DNA of 64,000 bases from Akkermansiaceae bacterium (GTDB taxonomy: Bacteria; Verrucomicrobiota; Verrucomicrobiia; Verrucomicrobiales; DEV007). Positions 7,913-16,699 of this stretch are shown here, piece after piece. The position numbers and the translations under genes were made by a program. Within the stretch, counting starts at the first letter, position 1. Each line of letters starts with the position of its first letter. The DNA lies in the NCBI GenBank assembly GCA_024233085.1, contig JACKQC010000020.1, positions 1 through 64,000 of the forward strand. The letters run 5' to 3'. A model generated the notes under the pieces. That model had not been told where the DNA came from. It did not search any database and worked only from the letters and a program-made list of their open reading frames with translations.

Positions 7913-9826
7913 ATGAAGACGCCGCCGGAAAGCCGCCGTGGTTGGATGCCCTGGGCCATCGGCTGGGGCGCGGTGGCGGCGGCCTTGGGTGTTTTTCTGC
8001 TGGTGTCGGACACGCCGGACGAGATCGGGGAGGCGATCGCGGCGCGCGAGGCGGCGGGCAAACACGCGCAGCCGGAGCAGACCATGGCGCTGGCGCTGTG
8101 GTGGGGCGCGCTGGCGAATGTGCCGCTGGCGCTGCTGATGGCGGCGGGCGCGAAGCTCTGGGCGCGCGCGCTGCCGGCGCCGAAGGGCGGGGCGAACTGG
8201 CGCGAGGGCACGCGGGCGGCGTGGCTGGCGATCGGTGTCATCGCGGTGCTGGCGGGCGGCCTGCGGTGGAACCTGGCGGGCCGGAGCCTGTGGTGGGACG
8301 AGCTGTGGTCGGCGCAGCACGCGGTGGTCGGTTATTATCTGGGAAAACCGGACGATCCGGTGGACGGCCGCTATTTCGCGAAGCCGAGCCCGGCGCGGGC
8401 GATGTGGTTTTACACGAAGCCGACCAACCACGCGGTGGCCTCGGTGCCGGCGCAACTGAGCCACCGGATCTGGCGGGCGGCGACGAAGCCGGCGCGGCCG
8501 GAGCTTTTCAGCGACCGGGCGCTGCGTTTCCCGACTTGGCTGGCGTCGATCGGGGCGGTGCTGGCGGTGGGCTGGCTCGGGGTGCGCTGGGGCGGCCCGT
8601 GGGCGGGCGTGTGCGCGGCCCTGCTGCTGGCGGGACATCCGTGGCACATCCGGATGGGGGTGGACATGCGGGCCTACAGTTATCTGGTGCTCTGGGCGGC
8701 GCTGGGGTGCGCGGTGTTGACGCGGCTGCTGGACAAGCGGCACGGGGCCTCGTGGGGCGCGTGGTGGGCCTTCGGGGCGGTGCAGTTTCTGCTGGTCTGG
8801 TCGTTTTTGCACGCGACACCGGTGGCGCTGGCGTTTTTCGCGGTGGCGGCCTTCGCGATCCCGCGCAACTGGCAACCGCGCGAGGCGCGGCTGACGGCAT
8901 TCTCGCGGCTGGTGGCGGTGAACGTGGCGGCGGCGATGGCGTATCTTTTTTTGTTCGCGCCGAACGTCGCGCAGATGCCGGTCTGGGTGCCGAAGGAGCT
9001 GGACCGCAACCACGGGCATTCGCTGACGGCGGGGCGCGCGCTGGAGACGGCGACGGATCTCTTCACCGGCATGCCGCTGAAGCTGGCCGAAATGCGGGAG
9101 ACGCGGGGGCTGGCCGATTTCGCCTCGCGTCCGGCGGCGCTGCGCTGGGTGGCGGGCGTCCTTTTCGCGGGCGCGGCGCTGGCCGGGGCGTGGTGGCTGT
9201 GGAAACGGCGCCGGGACTGGGCGTGGTCGGTTTTCGGACTGTTCCTGGCGGCGGCGGGCGTCTCGGCGGCCTTGTGGTGGACGCAGGGCTATTACTATTC
9301 GCGTTTCGTGGTGTATCTGCTGGCGCCGGTGTCGCTGCTGATCGGGCTCGCGGCGGGCGCCTTCATCGCGGAGGAGAAGAAGGGACGCCACTGGCGGGTC
9401 GGCGCGGTGACGGCGGCTTTCGCGGCATATTTTGCCCTGGTGATGCCGGCGATCGGGAATCTGCGGGAGCGTCCCTACGCGCCGCTGCGCGACCTGGCGA
9501 ATTTGTTCGCCGAAACGCGGGCGCGCGCGCCGGAGGCGGTCTGCGCGGTGTACGGTCACGGCGGCGAGACGATGCCGACCTACGATCCGCGGATGCGGCA
9601 GGCCTTTTCCCGGGCGGAGCTGGAGGCGCTGATGGCCGAGGCCCGCGGGAAAGGCGCGCCCTTGCTGGTGGCCTACGGTCATGGAACCTTCAACCGCGCG
9701 CAGGTGCCGGACGGCTTCGCGCTGCTCGATGACGAGGCGCTGTTCCGGGAGACTCGGGTGCTGGACGGCATCGAGCCGGACTTCTGCTTCCGCGTTCTCG
9801 CCTACCGGGGAAGCCCGGGAGGCTGA
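7913..9826 (+). CDS. Membrane glycosyltransferase, GT39/ArnT-like
   Basis: A 637-residue polytopic membrane protein. Hydrophobic segments lie near residues 13-31, 60-80 and 103-120, with several more between 205 and 505. The signature SLWWDELWS (WWDE at 127-130) sits in the first large extracytoplasmic loop, where GT39/ArnT/PMT enzymes carry the acidic residue that binds a polyprenyl-phosphate sugar donor. A soluble C-terminal domain follows from about 515, with YGHGGETMPTYDP and YGHGTFN. The enzyme probably transfers a sugar from a lipid carrier to a cell-envelope acceptor. It lies between cysQ and the large YdbH-like protein, all on the same strand with short gaps. Confidence 0.75.
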   Translation: MKTPPESRRGWMPWAIGWGAVAAALGVFLLVSDTPDEIGEAIAAREAAGKHAQPEQTMALALWWGALANVPLALLMAAGAKLWARALPAPKGGANWREGTRAAWLAIGVIAVLAGGLRWNLAGRSLWWDELWSAQHAVVGYYLGKPDDPVDGRYFAKPSPARAMWFYTKPTNHAVASVPAQLSHRIWRAATKPARPELFSDRALRFPTWLASIGAVLAVGWLGVRWGGPWAGVCAALLLAGHPWHIRMGVDMRAYSYLVLWAALGCAVLTRLLDKRHGASWGAWWAFGAVQFLLVWSFLHATPVALAFFAVAAFAIPRNWQPREARLTAFSRLVAVNVAAAMAYLFLFAPNVAQMPVWVPKELDRNHGHSLTAGRALETATDLFTGMPLKLAEMRETRGLADFASRPAALRWVAGVLFAGAALAGAWWLWKRRRDWAWSVFGLFLAAAGVSAALWWTQGYYYSRFVVYLLAPVSLLIGLAAGAFIAEEKKGRHWRVGAVTAAFAAYFALVMPAIGNLRERPYAPLRDLANLFAETRARAPEAVCAVYGHGGETMPTYDPRMRQAFSRAELEALMAEARGKGAPLLVAYGHGTFNRAQVPDGFALLDDEALFRETRVLDGIEPDFCFRVLAYRGSPGG

Positions 9827-9846
9827 CGAAAATTTTTAAGACCGCG

Positions 9847-12800
9847 ATGGCCGACCCGACGAACACGAACTCCGAACCGAGCGAGCCGTCGCCGCGCGCG
9901 GAAAAGGCGCGGCGGCGCTGGCTGTTTCGCTGGCTGGTGAAATTGTTCGCGTGGTTCGGGGCGATGATCCTGGTCGCGGCGGTGATCGTCTGCGGGGTGG
10001 CGTGGCTGGCCTGGCGCAACCTGACCGGTCTGGCCAATCTGGTCGCCTCGGAATTCGCCGCGCCCTATCGGATCGAAATGGGACACGTGGACGCCTCGAA
10101 AAAGGGCGTCATCCGCGTCCGCGATCTGAGGCTGAGTCCGGACACGCTGCCGGAGGGCGCGCCGCCCCTGCTGGCCATCGCCGGGGTGACGCTGGACTAC
10201 GATCTGGCGGAACTGCGGGCGGAGCGGAAATTCCGGCGCATCGCGCTGGAGGGACCGGTCGTCCGGCTGAGCGACGCCTCGCTGCCGGGGGGGGAGGGGA
10301 AGGCCGCGGACGGCGGCGAGGACGGCGGCGCGGCGCCGGATCTGAGCGCGCTGCGAAAACTGACCGACCAACTGAGCGTGAAAGGCGGCCGGGTGGAGTC
10401 CGAGCTGACCGGGGCGCCGCCTTTCTCCTTCAACTGGGAACTGGAGGCGGGTGCGCTGGACTTCGCGGCGGAGGAATGGCTCAGCGAGGCGCCGGTGACG
10501 CTGAAGCTCGCCGATGTGACCGCCGGAAAAAACGGCGACCTGCTCCGGGCGGCGAAAATCGACGCGGCCGTGAAAGTCCGGCCGAACCTGGGCGCGATCG
10601 AAGTGGACGAACTGGCTCTTGGCGGATTCTCGGCGCGCCTGACGCCGGCGGACCTCGCGGCTTTCGGCGAGAAAAACGCGGAGCCGTCGTCCCCGGCCGC
10701 CGGCGGCGACGGCGAGGCAACGCCGAAGAACGGCGCCGGGAAGGGAAAAGGCGGGGGCTTCGCGGTCGTGATTCGCCGGCTGAGACTCCCGAACGCGCGG
10801 TTCGCGGCGGCGGGTTTCGACGGTTCGGCGGGCGCGGGATCGATGCCGGTGCTGCCCGATGTCTCCTTCGAAACGTCCGTCGACTGGCGTGACCTGAGTT
10901 TTTCGGCCGGGAACGGCGAACTCGGCGCGCCCGGGCCGCTGGCGCTGACCCTGCGCCGGCTGCGGATCGCCGGAAACGCCGCGGAGGCGGGCGACGCGCC
11001 GGCCCTGGCGACGATCGACGCGGTGACGGCGGAGTTTTTGCCCGCGGAGTTGTCCGGGCCGAAACGGCGGGTGCGCTCGCTCGCGCTGGCGCGGCCCGTG
11101 ATCGAGTGGTCGAGGGAAACGACGGGACGTTTCGCCGCCGGATCGGCCAAACCAGCCGCTTCTCCCGAGTCCGCGGCGGCACCGTCGGAAGCCGGCGAGG
11201 CGCCGGGTGTTTTCACGGTCGATCGGTGGACGGTCGCGGACGGCGAGGTGACGCTGCGGGATCTCGGCGCGGCGGACGCGCCCCTGCCGGCGGCGCGCTT
11301 CGGGATCGAGGGCGATTTTCGGGACTTGAGTTTCGGCGACGGCCTTCCGGAGTCGCCCGCCGTGCAGACGCTGACGCTGCGCGCGCCGCGAGTCGGCGAC
11401 CGCGAGGAGGAACCGGCCTTCGAGGCGGAGTCGATCGAGGCGCGGTTTCGGGTGGCGGACGTGCTGGATCGTCACCGGGTCGAGTCCTTCGCCATGAAAA
11501 AGCCGGTGCTCAACCTGACGGACACGGCGCTGCCGGCCTGGGTGGTGGAAAAACTTTCCGCCTCGAGCGAGGAAGCGGCGCCTTCCGAGTCTCCGAACGC
11601 AACCGAGCCGAAGGAAGAATCGCCGCCTTCCCCGATCTGGACGGTGGATGAACTGGCGGTCGAGGAGGGCATTTTCCGGGTGGACACCGGCGCGCGCGGC
11701 GACACGCTGCCGAGGACGCAGGGGCAGTTCCGGCTCGTCAGCCGCGAGGCGGAGGCGGGCGCCGGCACCGGGAAGGACTTGGCCGGCGAGGCGACGCATC
11801 CGTATCGCGTCGAGTTGACCCGCATCCGGGTGCGGAGCCGCCCGCCTCGGTCCGGAGAGGCAGCGGTCGCCGACCCGAAGGCCGCGGAGGTTTCGAAGGC
11901 CGGGCCGAGACCCCGGCCCGACGGTCTGCCCGAGGCCCCGGCGGAGCCGGACCCGTCGCCGCGCCTGGGCGGGCTGTTCCCGAAAGACGCCCCGCCGCCC
12001 CCGGCTCCCGCGGACGGCGCCGAAGCCAAAGTCGCCGGGGAAGGCCAGGAACGGGGATCGAACGGGTTTGACGTGGGATTTGTGAAATCGCTGATCGTCG
12101 ATTTCACCGCCGAGGGCCTCCAGCGCGACCGGCGCATCGAGAAGATCGCGATCGACGGGGCGACGCTGCAAATCGGCGAGGGGCTGCGGCAGTTTGTCGA
12201 AGGGGACGACAAAGGGAAGGCGGGGGGAGACGGCGGAAAGAAACCGGAGGCCGCCACTCCCGGCGACGGCGACGCGGGGAAGACCGTCGGCGGCCAGGCG
12301 GCGGCGGCGGCAAGCGAGCCGGAAAAGCCGGAGAAAGGGTGGCGGATCGGCGAATTTTCGGTCGAACACAGCCGGGTGCGGTTCGAGGCGCTGATTCCGC
12401 AGATCGCGGGGTTGGAGTTCGACATCGAGACGAAGCTCGAGGACCTGCCGCTGAGCGGGACGGGGATGCAGCTGCAGGACAAGCCGCAGAAGATCGAGCT
12501 GTCGGGCATCGAGATTCGCGATCCGTACGACGGCTTCCTCCGGGTGGCGTATCTGCCCTCGGTTTTCGCGGAGTTCACCCTGGCGGGGCTGGCGAATCGC
12601 CGGGTGGACAAGGTGGACCTGATCGGGCCGGAACTGAATGTGGGGCAGCCGCTTTTCTGGTGGGTCGACTACCAGCGCAACTACCGGAAGCAGAACGAGG
12701 GCGTGGCCGTCGGCTTCGAGGGCGCGGTGGCGCCGGACCCCGCGCCGGCGGAGGACGCCGAAGGCGAGCCGGGCTGGGAAATCAAGCAAATCAACGCGCA

Positions 12801-13704
12801 TTTCGGGAAGATCGTGATCGCCCCGGTCGGTTACCCGATCGGGGTGGTGCCCTTTCCCTTCGAGGCGACGACGAACATGGACAAGGGGGACATCAACCTG
12901 AAGCTGCGGATTCCGAACGAGGACCACGTTTACGAGTTTCCGAACCTGCAACTGTCGCTGCACGGGCTGGAGGGAAAGATCGAGTTCAACGTGCCGATCA
13001 AGCAGGAGAGCAACAACCTGGTCCAGACCTTCGAGCTGAAAAAGGCGGTGTGGCAACAGTTTGTGGCCGAAAAGCTCTACCTGACGGTGACCTACGACAC
13101 GAACGGCATCTTCGGGCGCTTTGGCGGCGCCGCCTACAACGGCTACGCGGAGGGCGAGTTCAATGTTTACCTCGACGATCTGGGCAAGTGGGACGCCTGG
13201 GTTTCGGGCACGGAGCTGGACATGGGCCCCATCACCCGGGCGATCGCGCCGGAGCAGTTCGTGATGGACGGGAAGGTCAGCGGCAAGCTGGTCTCCGAGG
13301 GGCGCAACCTGGTCTTTGGCGAAACCTACGGCGAACTGGTGTCGCTGACCCCCGGCCGGATCAACGTGACGAAGGTGGACGACCTGCTGGAGAATCTGCC
13401 GGAGTCCTGGTCGGCGTGGAAAAAGAGCTTCGCCAAAATCGGCTTCGACGTGCTGAAGGACTTCGACTACGACGAGGGTCGCGGCGATTTGTATTTCCTG
13501 AATCGGGACGGGTGGCTGCGCCTCGCGCTCGAGGGGCCGGAGGGCGCGCGAAAATTCAACCTTTACGCCCACGACTGGCGGGGCGAAAAGAAGACGGACC
13601 CCGACGCGGAGACCGCGGCGGGGGACACCGAAACGAAACACGAAACCGAAACCAAAAACGCGGGCGCCGTCGCCGCGACCCAACAGGGTACGGTCGGCGA
13701 CTGA
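9847..13704 (+). CDS. ydbH: YdbH-like AsmA-fold intermembrane lipid-transport protein
   Basis: A 1285-residue protein with a cytoplasmic basic N terminus, one membrane helix (about 28-56, LFAWFGAMILVAAVIVCGVA) and a very long periplasmic part of repeated beta-rich segments of the AsmA/TamB kind, broken by low-complexity Pro/Ala/Glu linkers. It resembles YdbH in size, topology and context. In E. coli, YdbH works redundantly with TamB and YhdP in carrying phospholipids to the outer membrane, together with the lipoprotein YnbE and the periplasmic protein YdbL. The very next gene here encodes a YnbE-YdbL fusion, which is the strongest support. The last residues (ATQQGTVGD) and the stop codon are encoded by an R22 repeat array. 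An eight-G run occurs at about 10287. Confidence 0.7.
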   Translation: MADPTNTNSEPSEPSPRAEKARRRWLFRWLVKLFAWFGAMILVAAVIVCGVAWLAWRNLTGLANLVASEFAAPYRIEMGHVDASKKGVIRVRDLRLSPDTLPEGAPPLLAIAGVTLDYDLAELRAERKFRRIALEGPVVRLSDASLPGGEGKAADGGEDGGAAPDLSALRKLTDQLSVKGGRVESELTGAPPFSFNWELEAGALDFAAEEWLSEAPVTLKLADVTAGKNGDLLRAAKIDAAVKVRPNLGAIEVDELALGGFSARLTPADLAAFGEKNAEPSSPAAGGDGEATPKNGAGKGKGGGFAVVIRRLRLPNARFAAAGFDGSAGAGSMPVLPDVSFETSVDWRDLSFSAGNGELGAPGPLALTLRRLRIAGNAAEAGDAPALATIDAVTAEFLPAELSGPKRRVRSLALARPVIEWSRETTGRFAAGSAKPAASPESAAAPSEAGEAPGVFTVDRWTVADGEVTLRDLGAADAPLPAARFGIEGDFRDLSFGDGLPESPAVQTLTLRAPRVGDREEEPAFEAESIEARFRVADVLDRHRVESFAMKKPVLNLTDTALPAWVVEKLSASSEEAAPSESPNATEPKEESPPSPIWTVDELAVEEGIFRVDTGARGDTLPRTQGQFRLVSREAEAGAGTGKDLAGEATHPYRVELTRIRVRSRPPRSGEAAVADPKAAEVSKAGPRPRPDGLPEAPAEPDPSPRLGGLFPKDAPPPPAPADGAEAKVAGEGQERGSNGFDVGFVKSLIVDFTAEGLQRDRRIEKIAIDGATLQIGEGLRQFVEGDDKGKAGGDGGKKPEAATPGDGDAGKTVGGQAAAAASEPEKPEKGWRIGEFSVEHSRVRFEALIPQIAGLEFDIETKLEDLPLSGTGMQLQDKPQKIELSGIEIRDPYDGFLRVAYLPSVFAEFTLAGLANRRVDKVDLIGPELNVGQPLFWWVDYQRNYRKQNEGVAVGFEGAVAPDPAPAEDAEGEPGWEIKQINAHFGKIVIAPVGYPIGVVPFPFEATTNMDKGDINLKLRIPNEDHVYEFPNLQLSLHGLEGKIEFNVPIKQESNNLVQTFELKKAVWQQFVAEKLYLTVTYDTNGIFGRFGGAAYNGYAEGEFNVYLDDLGKWDAWVSGTELDMGPITRAIAPEQFVMDGKVSGKLVSEGRNLVFGETYGELVSLTPGRINVTKVDDLLENLPESWSAWKKSFAKIGFDVLKDFDYDEGRGDLYFLNRDGWLRLALEGPEGARKFNLYAHDWRGEKKTDPDAETAAGDTETKHETETKNAGAVAATQQGTVGD

Positions 13705-13736
13705 ACAGGGTTACCTCGAGAAGTGAACAGGGTATG
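13680..13736 (+). repeat. R22 repeat array 2 (three units)
   Basis: Cores at 13682-13690 (AACAGGGTA), 13704-13712 (AACAGGGTT) and 13726-13734 (AACAGGGTA), each exactly 22 bp from the next and all on one strand. Unit 1 encodes the TQQG near the C terminus of the YdbH-like protein. Its stop overlaps unit 2, and the GTG start of the next gene abuts unit 3. Confidence 0.9.
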
Positions 13737-14250
13737 GTCAGCATTGGCGGCCGCGGGGGGCATTCTGGCCTTTCTGGGCGGCTGCAAGGCGGTCGACGTC
13801 AATGTCGGGACGAAGGACCCGCTGAAGGTGGAGATGGACATGGAGGTCCATGTCTATCAGCACGGGGAAAAGGACGAGGCCTCCGAAAAGGCGCGGGCGA
13901 ATTACAAGGACGTGATGGCCAGCCGCCGCAACCGGATGGCGGAGATTCAGGAGCTGAAGAACAACCGGCTGGTGGGCGAGACGCACGAGGGGCTGCTCTC
14001 GGTGCGCACGCTGCCGGCGGGCGACTACGGCGACTACGTGAAAAAAACGGTGGCGGCGGAAAACGATGACCGGGAATTCATGATGAATCACGAGGCGCAG
14101 GAAAAAGGCACGCCGGTGGACGAGGTGCGGCGCCAGCAATGGCGGCACTGGCAGCGGAAGAGCTTTCCCGGCGAATGGATCGAGGTCGAGGGCGAGCAGC
14201 CGGGAAGCCACCTGTGGATGCGCAAGGAGGGGGCGTCGGAGGAAAATTAA
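13723..14250 (+). CDS. Lipoprotein: YnbE-YdbL (DUF1318) fusion
   Basis: A 175-residue lipoprotein. The lipobox is FLGGC (Cys21). Residues 21-46 (CKAVDVNVGTKDPLKVEMDM) match the short lipoprotein YnbE, whose core is C-x-P-x-IEV-x-x-PKEPI-type sequence followed by an M/I-rich strand. Residues about 60-158 match YdbL/DUF1318: LVGETHEGLL, then a helical segment with AENDDREFM and GTPVDEV, then FPGEWIEV. In E. coli these are two separate genes downstream of ydbH; here they are one polypeptide. The GTG start and the AAC-AGG codons (Asn-Arg of the signal-peptide n-region) come from the R22 repeat. A TTG seven codons later would lack that positive charge. The fusion should hold the DUF1318 domain at the YdbH-YnbE bridge on the outer membrane. 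Confidence 0.78.
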   Translation: MNRVWSALAAAGGILAFLGGCKAVDVNVGTKDPLKVEMDMEVHVYQHGEKDEASEKARANYKDVMASRRNRMAEIQELKNNRLVGETHEGLLSVRTLPAGDYGDYVKKTVAAENDDREFMMNHEAQEKGTPVDEVRRQQWRHWQRKSFPGEWIEVEGEQPGSHLWMRKEGASEEN

Positions 14251-14424
14251 CCGTTCGAGCTTGGTGGATGAGCGAGGTCGGGGTCGGGGTTGGCCGTGTC
14301 GGCGTTCGTTTTTTGGAACTTACGTGGGGCATTTTTTCGTTGCCCGAACCGGGGCCAATGCCTTAAAGGGTTCGGCTTTCCGAAAAACCAACCCAAATCC
14401 TCCGGTCAAAGACCACCCTATCTT

Positions 14425-16041
14425 ATGAGCACCATCGACGATATCACCGACACGCACGATCCTGGGATCGCGTCCAACGCCAAGCGCCTGTTGTGGGCGG
14501 GTTTCATGGCCATTCTCGCCGCGGGCGTTGGCTTCGCGATTCGGGGAGGCATTTTCGACAACTGGGGGAGCGAGTTTGGATTCACCGGCACCCAGTTGGG
14601 CGACATCGGCGGCGCCGGATTCACGGGTTTCTGTTTTGGCATCATCATTGGCGGGGTCCTGGCGGACAAGATTGGCTACGGGAAACTGGTGGTGGCGGCC
14701 TTCGCGTTTCATGTGATCTCGGCGTTCGTCACATTCGCGGCGAATCCCGGTCAGGATCAGCAAACGGCCTTCAATTTCCTGAAATGGGGAATGTTCATTT
14801 TCGCGCTCGCGAACGGGACGCTGGAAGCGGTGGCGAATCCGCTGGTGGCGACCTTGTTTCCAAACAATCGGACGCATTACCTGAACATTCTGCACGCCTC
14901 GTGGCCGGCGGGCTTGGTACTCGGCGCGGCGGTCGGGTGGATTCTCGACGAAGGGATGCATCTGAGTTGGAAGGTGCAACTGGCCCTCTATCTGATTCCG
15001 ACGGTGCTGTATGGGATCATGTTTTTCGGCCAGCACTTTCCGAAATCGGAGGCGAGCGCCAAGGGGGTCAAGTTCTGGGACATGTTCAAGGATGTCGGCA
15101 TTCTCGGAGGCTTGGTGGTCTGTTACCTGGTGGCGCTCTTTTTCAGCGCTCAGCTGGGCCTGCCGAAGCTCTGGGCCTATCTCATCGGGGGCGGGCTCCT
15201 GCTGGTAATCGGCGTGATGACCCGGTTTTCCCTCGGGGCCATTCTCTTGTTCGTGCTTTTCATCACGCACGCCCTGGTGGGCGCGGTGGAGTTGGGGACC
15301 GACCAGTGGATGCAGAACATCACGGGCAACATTCTCTCGCCCGGTCAGGGCAAGCTGCTCTTTATCTGGACGTCTCTCGTCATGTTCGGGCTTCGGTTCT
15401 GCGCGCATTTCATTGAAAAGAACCTCAAGCTCTCCCCGATCGGGATTCTCTTCGTGTGCGCGGTTCTGGCCTGTGTGGGCTTGAATCTGACGAGCATGGC
15501 CCAGGGATTCGCGATGGCCTTCCTTGCGCTGACGGTTTATGGGATCGGGAAGACTTTTTTCTGGCCGACCATGCTCGCGGTGGCATCGGACCGCTTCCCC
15601 CGCACGGGCGCGGTGGCGATTTCGCTGATGGGAGGCATTGGCATGATGAGCGCCGGGCTGATCGGTTCGCCCGGGCTCGGGTATGCGAAGGACCGCTTTG
15701 TCGGCGAGGAACTCAAGAAGGAGGACGCGGCGCTTTACGACGCCTACAAGGCGGACAAGGGCTCGAAATTCACTATTTTCGATGAGGTCGTGGGCCTGGA
15801 CGGGAAAAAACTGGGCGAAGCGAAGGGAGCCGAAACCAAGACTCCGGAGCAGCAAAAGGTGGTCGATGCGGACATCCGGGGCGATCGCCGGACCTTGGTG
15901 GCGGATTCGTTCATCCCGGCGACGATGGCGGTAATCTATCTGCTGCTGCTCCTGGCGTTCAAGGCCATGGGGGGCTACAAGCCGGTCCAAATCACGCGTG
16001 AACAGATTGCCGGTGGCGTCGAGGGACCGATGGAAGCCTGA
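14425..16041 (+). CDS. MFS transporter, sugar:cation symporter-like
   Basis: A 538-residue transporter of the major facilitator superfamily with about 12 hydrophobic segments. The first pair is AGFMAILAAGVGFAIRGGIF and GGAGFTGFCFGIIIGGVLAD. The loop between TM2 and TM3, ADKIGYGKL, corresponds to the MFS signature. There is an unusually long hydrophilic insertion (about residues 425-490, DRFVGEELKKEDAALYDAY onward) before the last helix. The longer open frame upstream adds non-conserved sequence, so the ATG at 14425 is used. This type is widespread in Verrucomicrobiota and Planctomycetota and likely imports a sugar or sugar derivative; the substrate is unknown. It is followed by a strong terminator. 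Confidence 0.85.
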   Translation: MSTIDDITDTHDPGIASNAKRLLWAGFMAILAAGVGFAIRGGIFDNWGSEFGFTGTQLGDIGGAGFTGFCFGIIIGGVLADKIGYGKLVVAAFAFHVISAFVTFAANPGQDQQTAFNFLKWGMFIFALANGTLEAVANPLVATLFPNNRTHYLNILHASWPAGLVLGAAVGWILDEGMHLSWKVQLALYLIPTVLYGIMFFGQHFPKSEASAKGVKFWDMFKDVGILGGLVVCYLVALFFSAQLGLPKLWAYLIGGGLLLVIGVMTRFSLGAILLFVLFITHALVGAVELGTDQWMQNITGNILSPGQGKLLFIWTSLVMFGLRFCAHFIEKNLKLSPIGILFVCAVLACVGLNLTSMAQGFAMAFLALTVYGIGKTFFWPTMLAVASDRFPRTGAVAISLMGGIGMMSAGLIGSPGLGYAKDRFVGEELKKEDAALYDAYKADKGSKFTIFDEVVGLDGKKLGEAKGAETKTPEQQKVVDADIRGDRRTLVADSFIPATMAVIYLLLLLAFKAMGGYKPVQITREQIAGGVEGPMEA

Positions 16042-16074
16042 ATTCGGAGGTGCCCGGAGATCTTTCCGGAATTT

Positions 16075-16104
16075 CGAAAGCCCGGGAAATTTCCCGGGCT
16101 TTCG
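16075..16104 (+). terminator. Rho-independent-type terminator after the MFS gene
   Basis: A perfect 15-bp inverted repeat (arms CGAAAGCCCGGGAAA and its complement) 33 bp after the MFS stop codon. The stem is GC-rich and the following sequence is moderately T/C-rich (GTGTCTCCCCTC). The perfect symmetry means it could work in either direction. Confidence 0.8.
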
Positions 16105-16134
16105 TGTCTCCCCTCAATCCCGACTTTTTTCGGA

Positions 16135-16488
16135 ATGAAGCTCTACACCTACGCGAAGTGCGGCACGTGCCGGAAGGCGGTGGCGTGGCTGAAGGCGCGG
16201 GGGATCGATCCGGAGGAGATCCCGATCCGGGAGCGCCCGCCGTCGAAGGCGGAGCTGATGCGGATGCTGAAAGGCCTCGGCGGCGAGTTGCGGCGCCTGT
16301 TCAACACTTCGGGTCAGGACTACAGGGCGTTGAATCTGAAGGACCGGCTGCCGAACATGTCGGTGGACGAGGCGATCGGGCTGCTGGCGGGGAACGGCAA
16401 TCTGGTGAAGCGGCCCTTTCTCCTCACGGACGCGGGCGACGCGGTGGGATTCGACGAGGCGCGATGGTCGGAATTGCTGGGCGGGTGA
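16135..16488 (+). CDS. ArsC/Spx-family thioredoxin-fold protein
   Basis: A 117-residue protein of the arsenate reductase (ArsC)/Spx family. The N terminus KLYTYAKCGTCRKAVAWLK has a C-G-T-C motif (Cys9, Cys12) as in Spx and YffB-type proteins rather than the single Cys of plasmid ArsC. The terminal part, KRPFLLTDAGDAVGFDEARW, is the family-conserved KRP loop with the GF-x-x-x-W ending. The role could be glutathione- or thioredoxin-linked reduction, or redox regulation. No ars genes are nearby. It starts 30 bp after the terminator, so it has its own promoter or depends on readthrough. Confidence 0.85.
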   Translation: MKLYTYAKCGTCRKAVAWLKARGIDPEEIPIRERPPSKAELMRMLKGLGGELRRLFNTSGQDYRALNLKDRLPNMSVDEAIGLLAGNGNLVKRPFLLTDAGDAVGFDEARWSELLGG

Positions 16489-16699
16489 GGCCGGCGGCTC
16501 TCGAAGCCTTGCATTGCGGGCTTTCGGAGCGCAGGATGTGAAAACGGCGAGACGCATTTTTTTATTGTAGAAGTGGCCATAATTTCCGAAATTCGAGCCC
16601 CTCGTCGCCTCCGGGGCGGGTGGAAGGACGGAATACGAAAAGGCGTCGCCCGAAACGGAAACACCTCAGATTTACTCAAACGCTAACCGGACAGAAACC

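Noticed and set aside
6782..9682. 966-codon open frame on the minus strand
   Set aside because: It is antisense to cysQ and the glycosyltransferase, is very rich in Arg/Pro/His, and has no recognisable domain; long antisense frames are expected at this GC content.
9802..13683. 1293-codon open frame on the minus strand opposite the YdbH-like gene
   Set aside because: Arg/Gln/Pro-rich sequence without domains, fully antisense to a gene with good codon pattern and a membrane anchor; a compositional shadow.
13680..13736. R22 arrays as ordinary rho-independent terminators
   Set aside because: Arrays occur inside operons and upstream of starts, have no T tract, and the hairpin loops invert between units.
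13723..14250. Frameshift or assembly error joining YnbE and YdbL
   Set aside because: The frame is continuous, has one lipobox and a charged linker, and no internal start or stop that would mark two genes.
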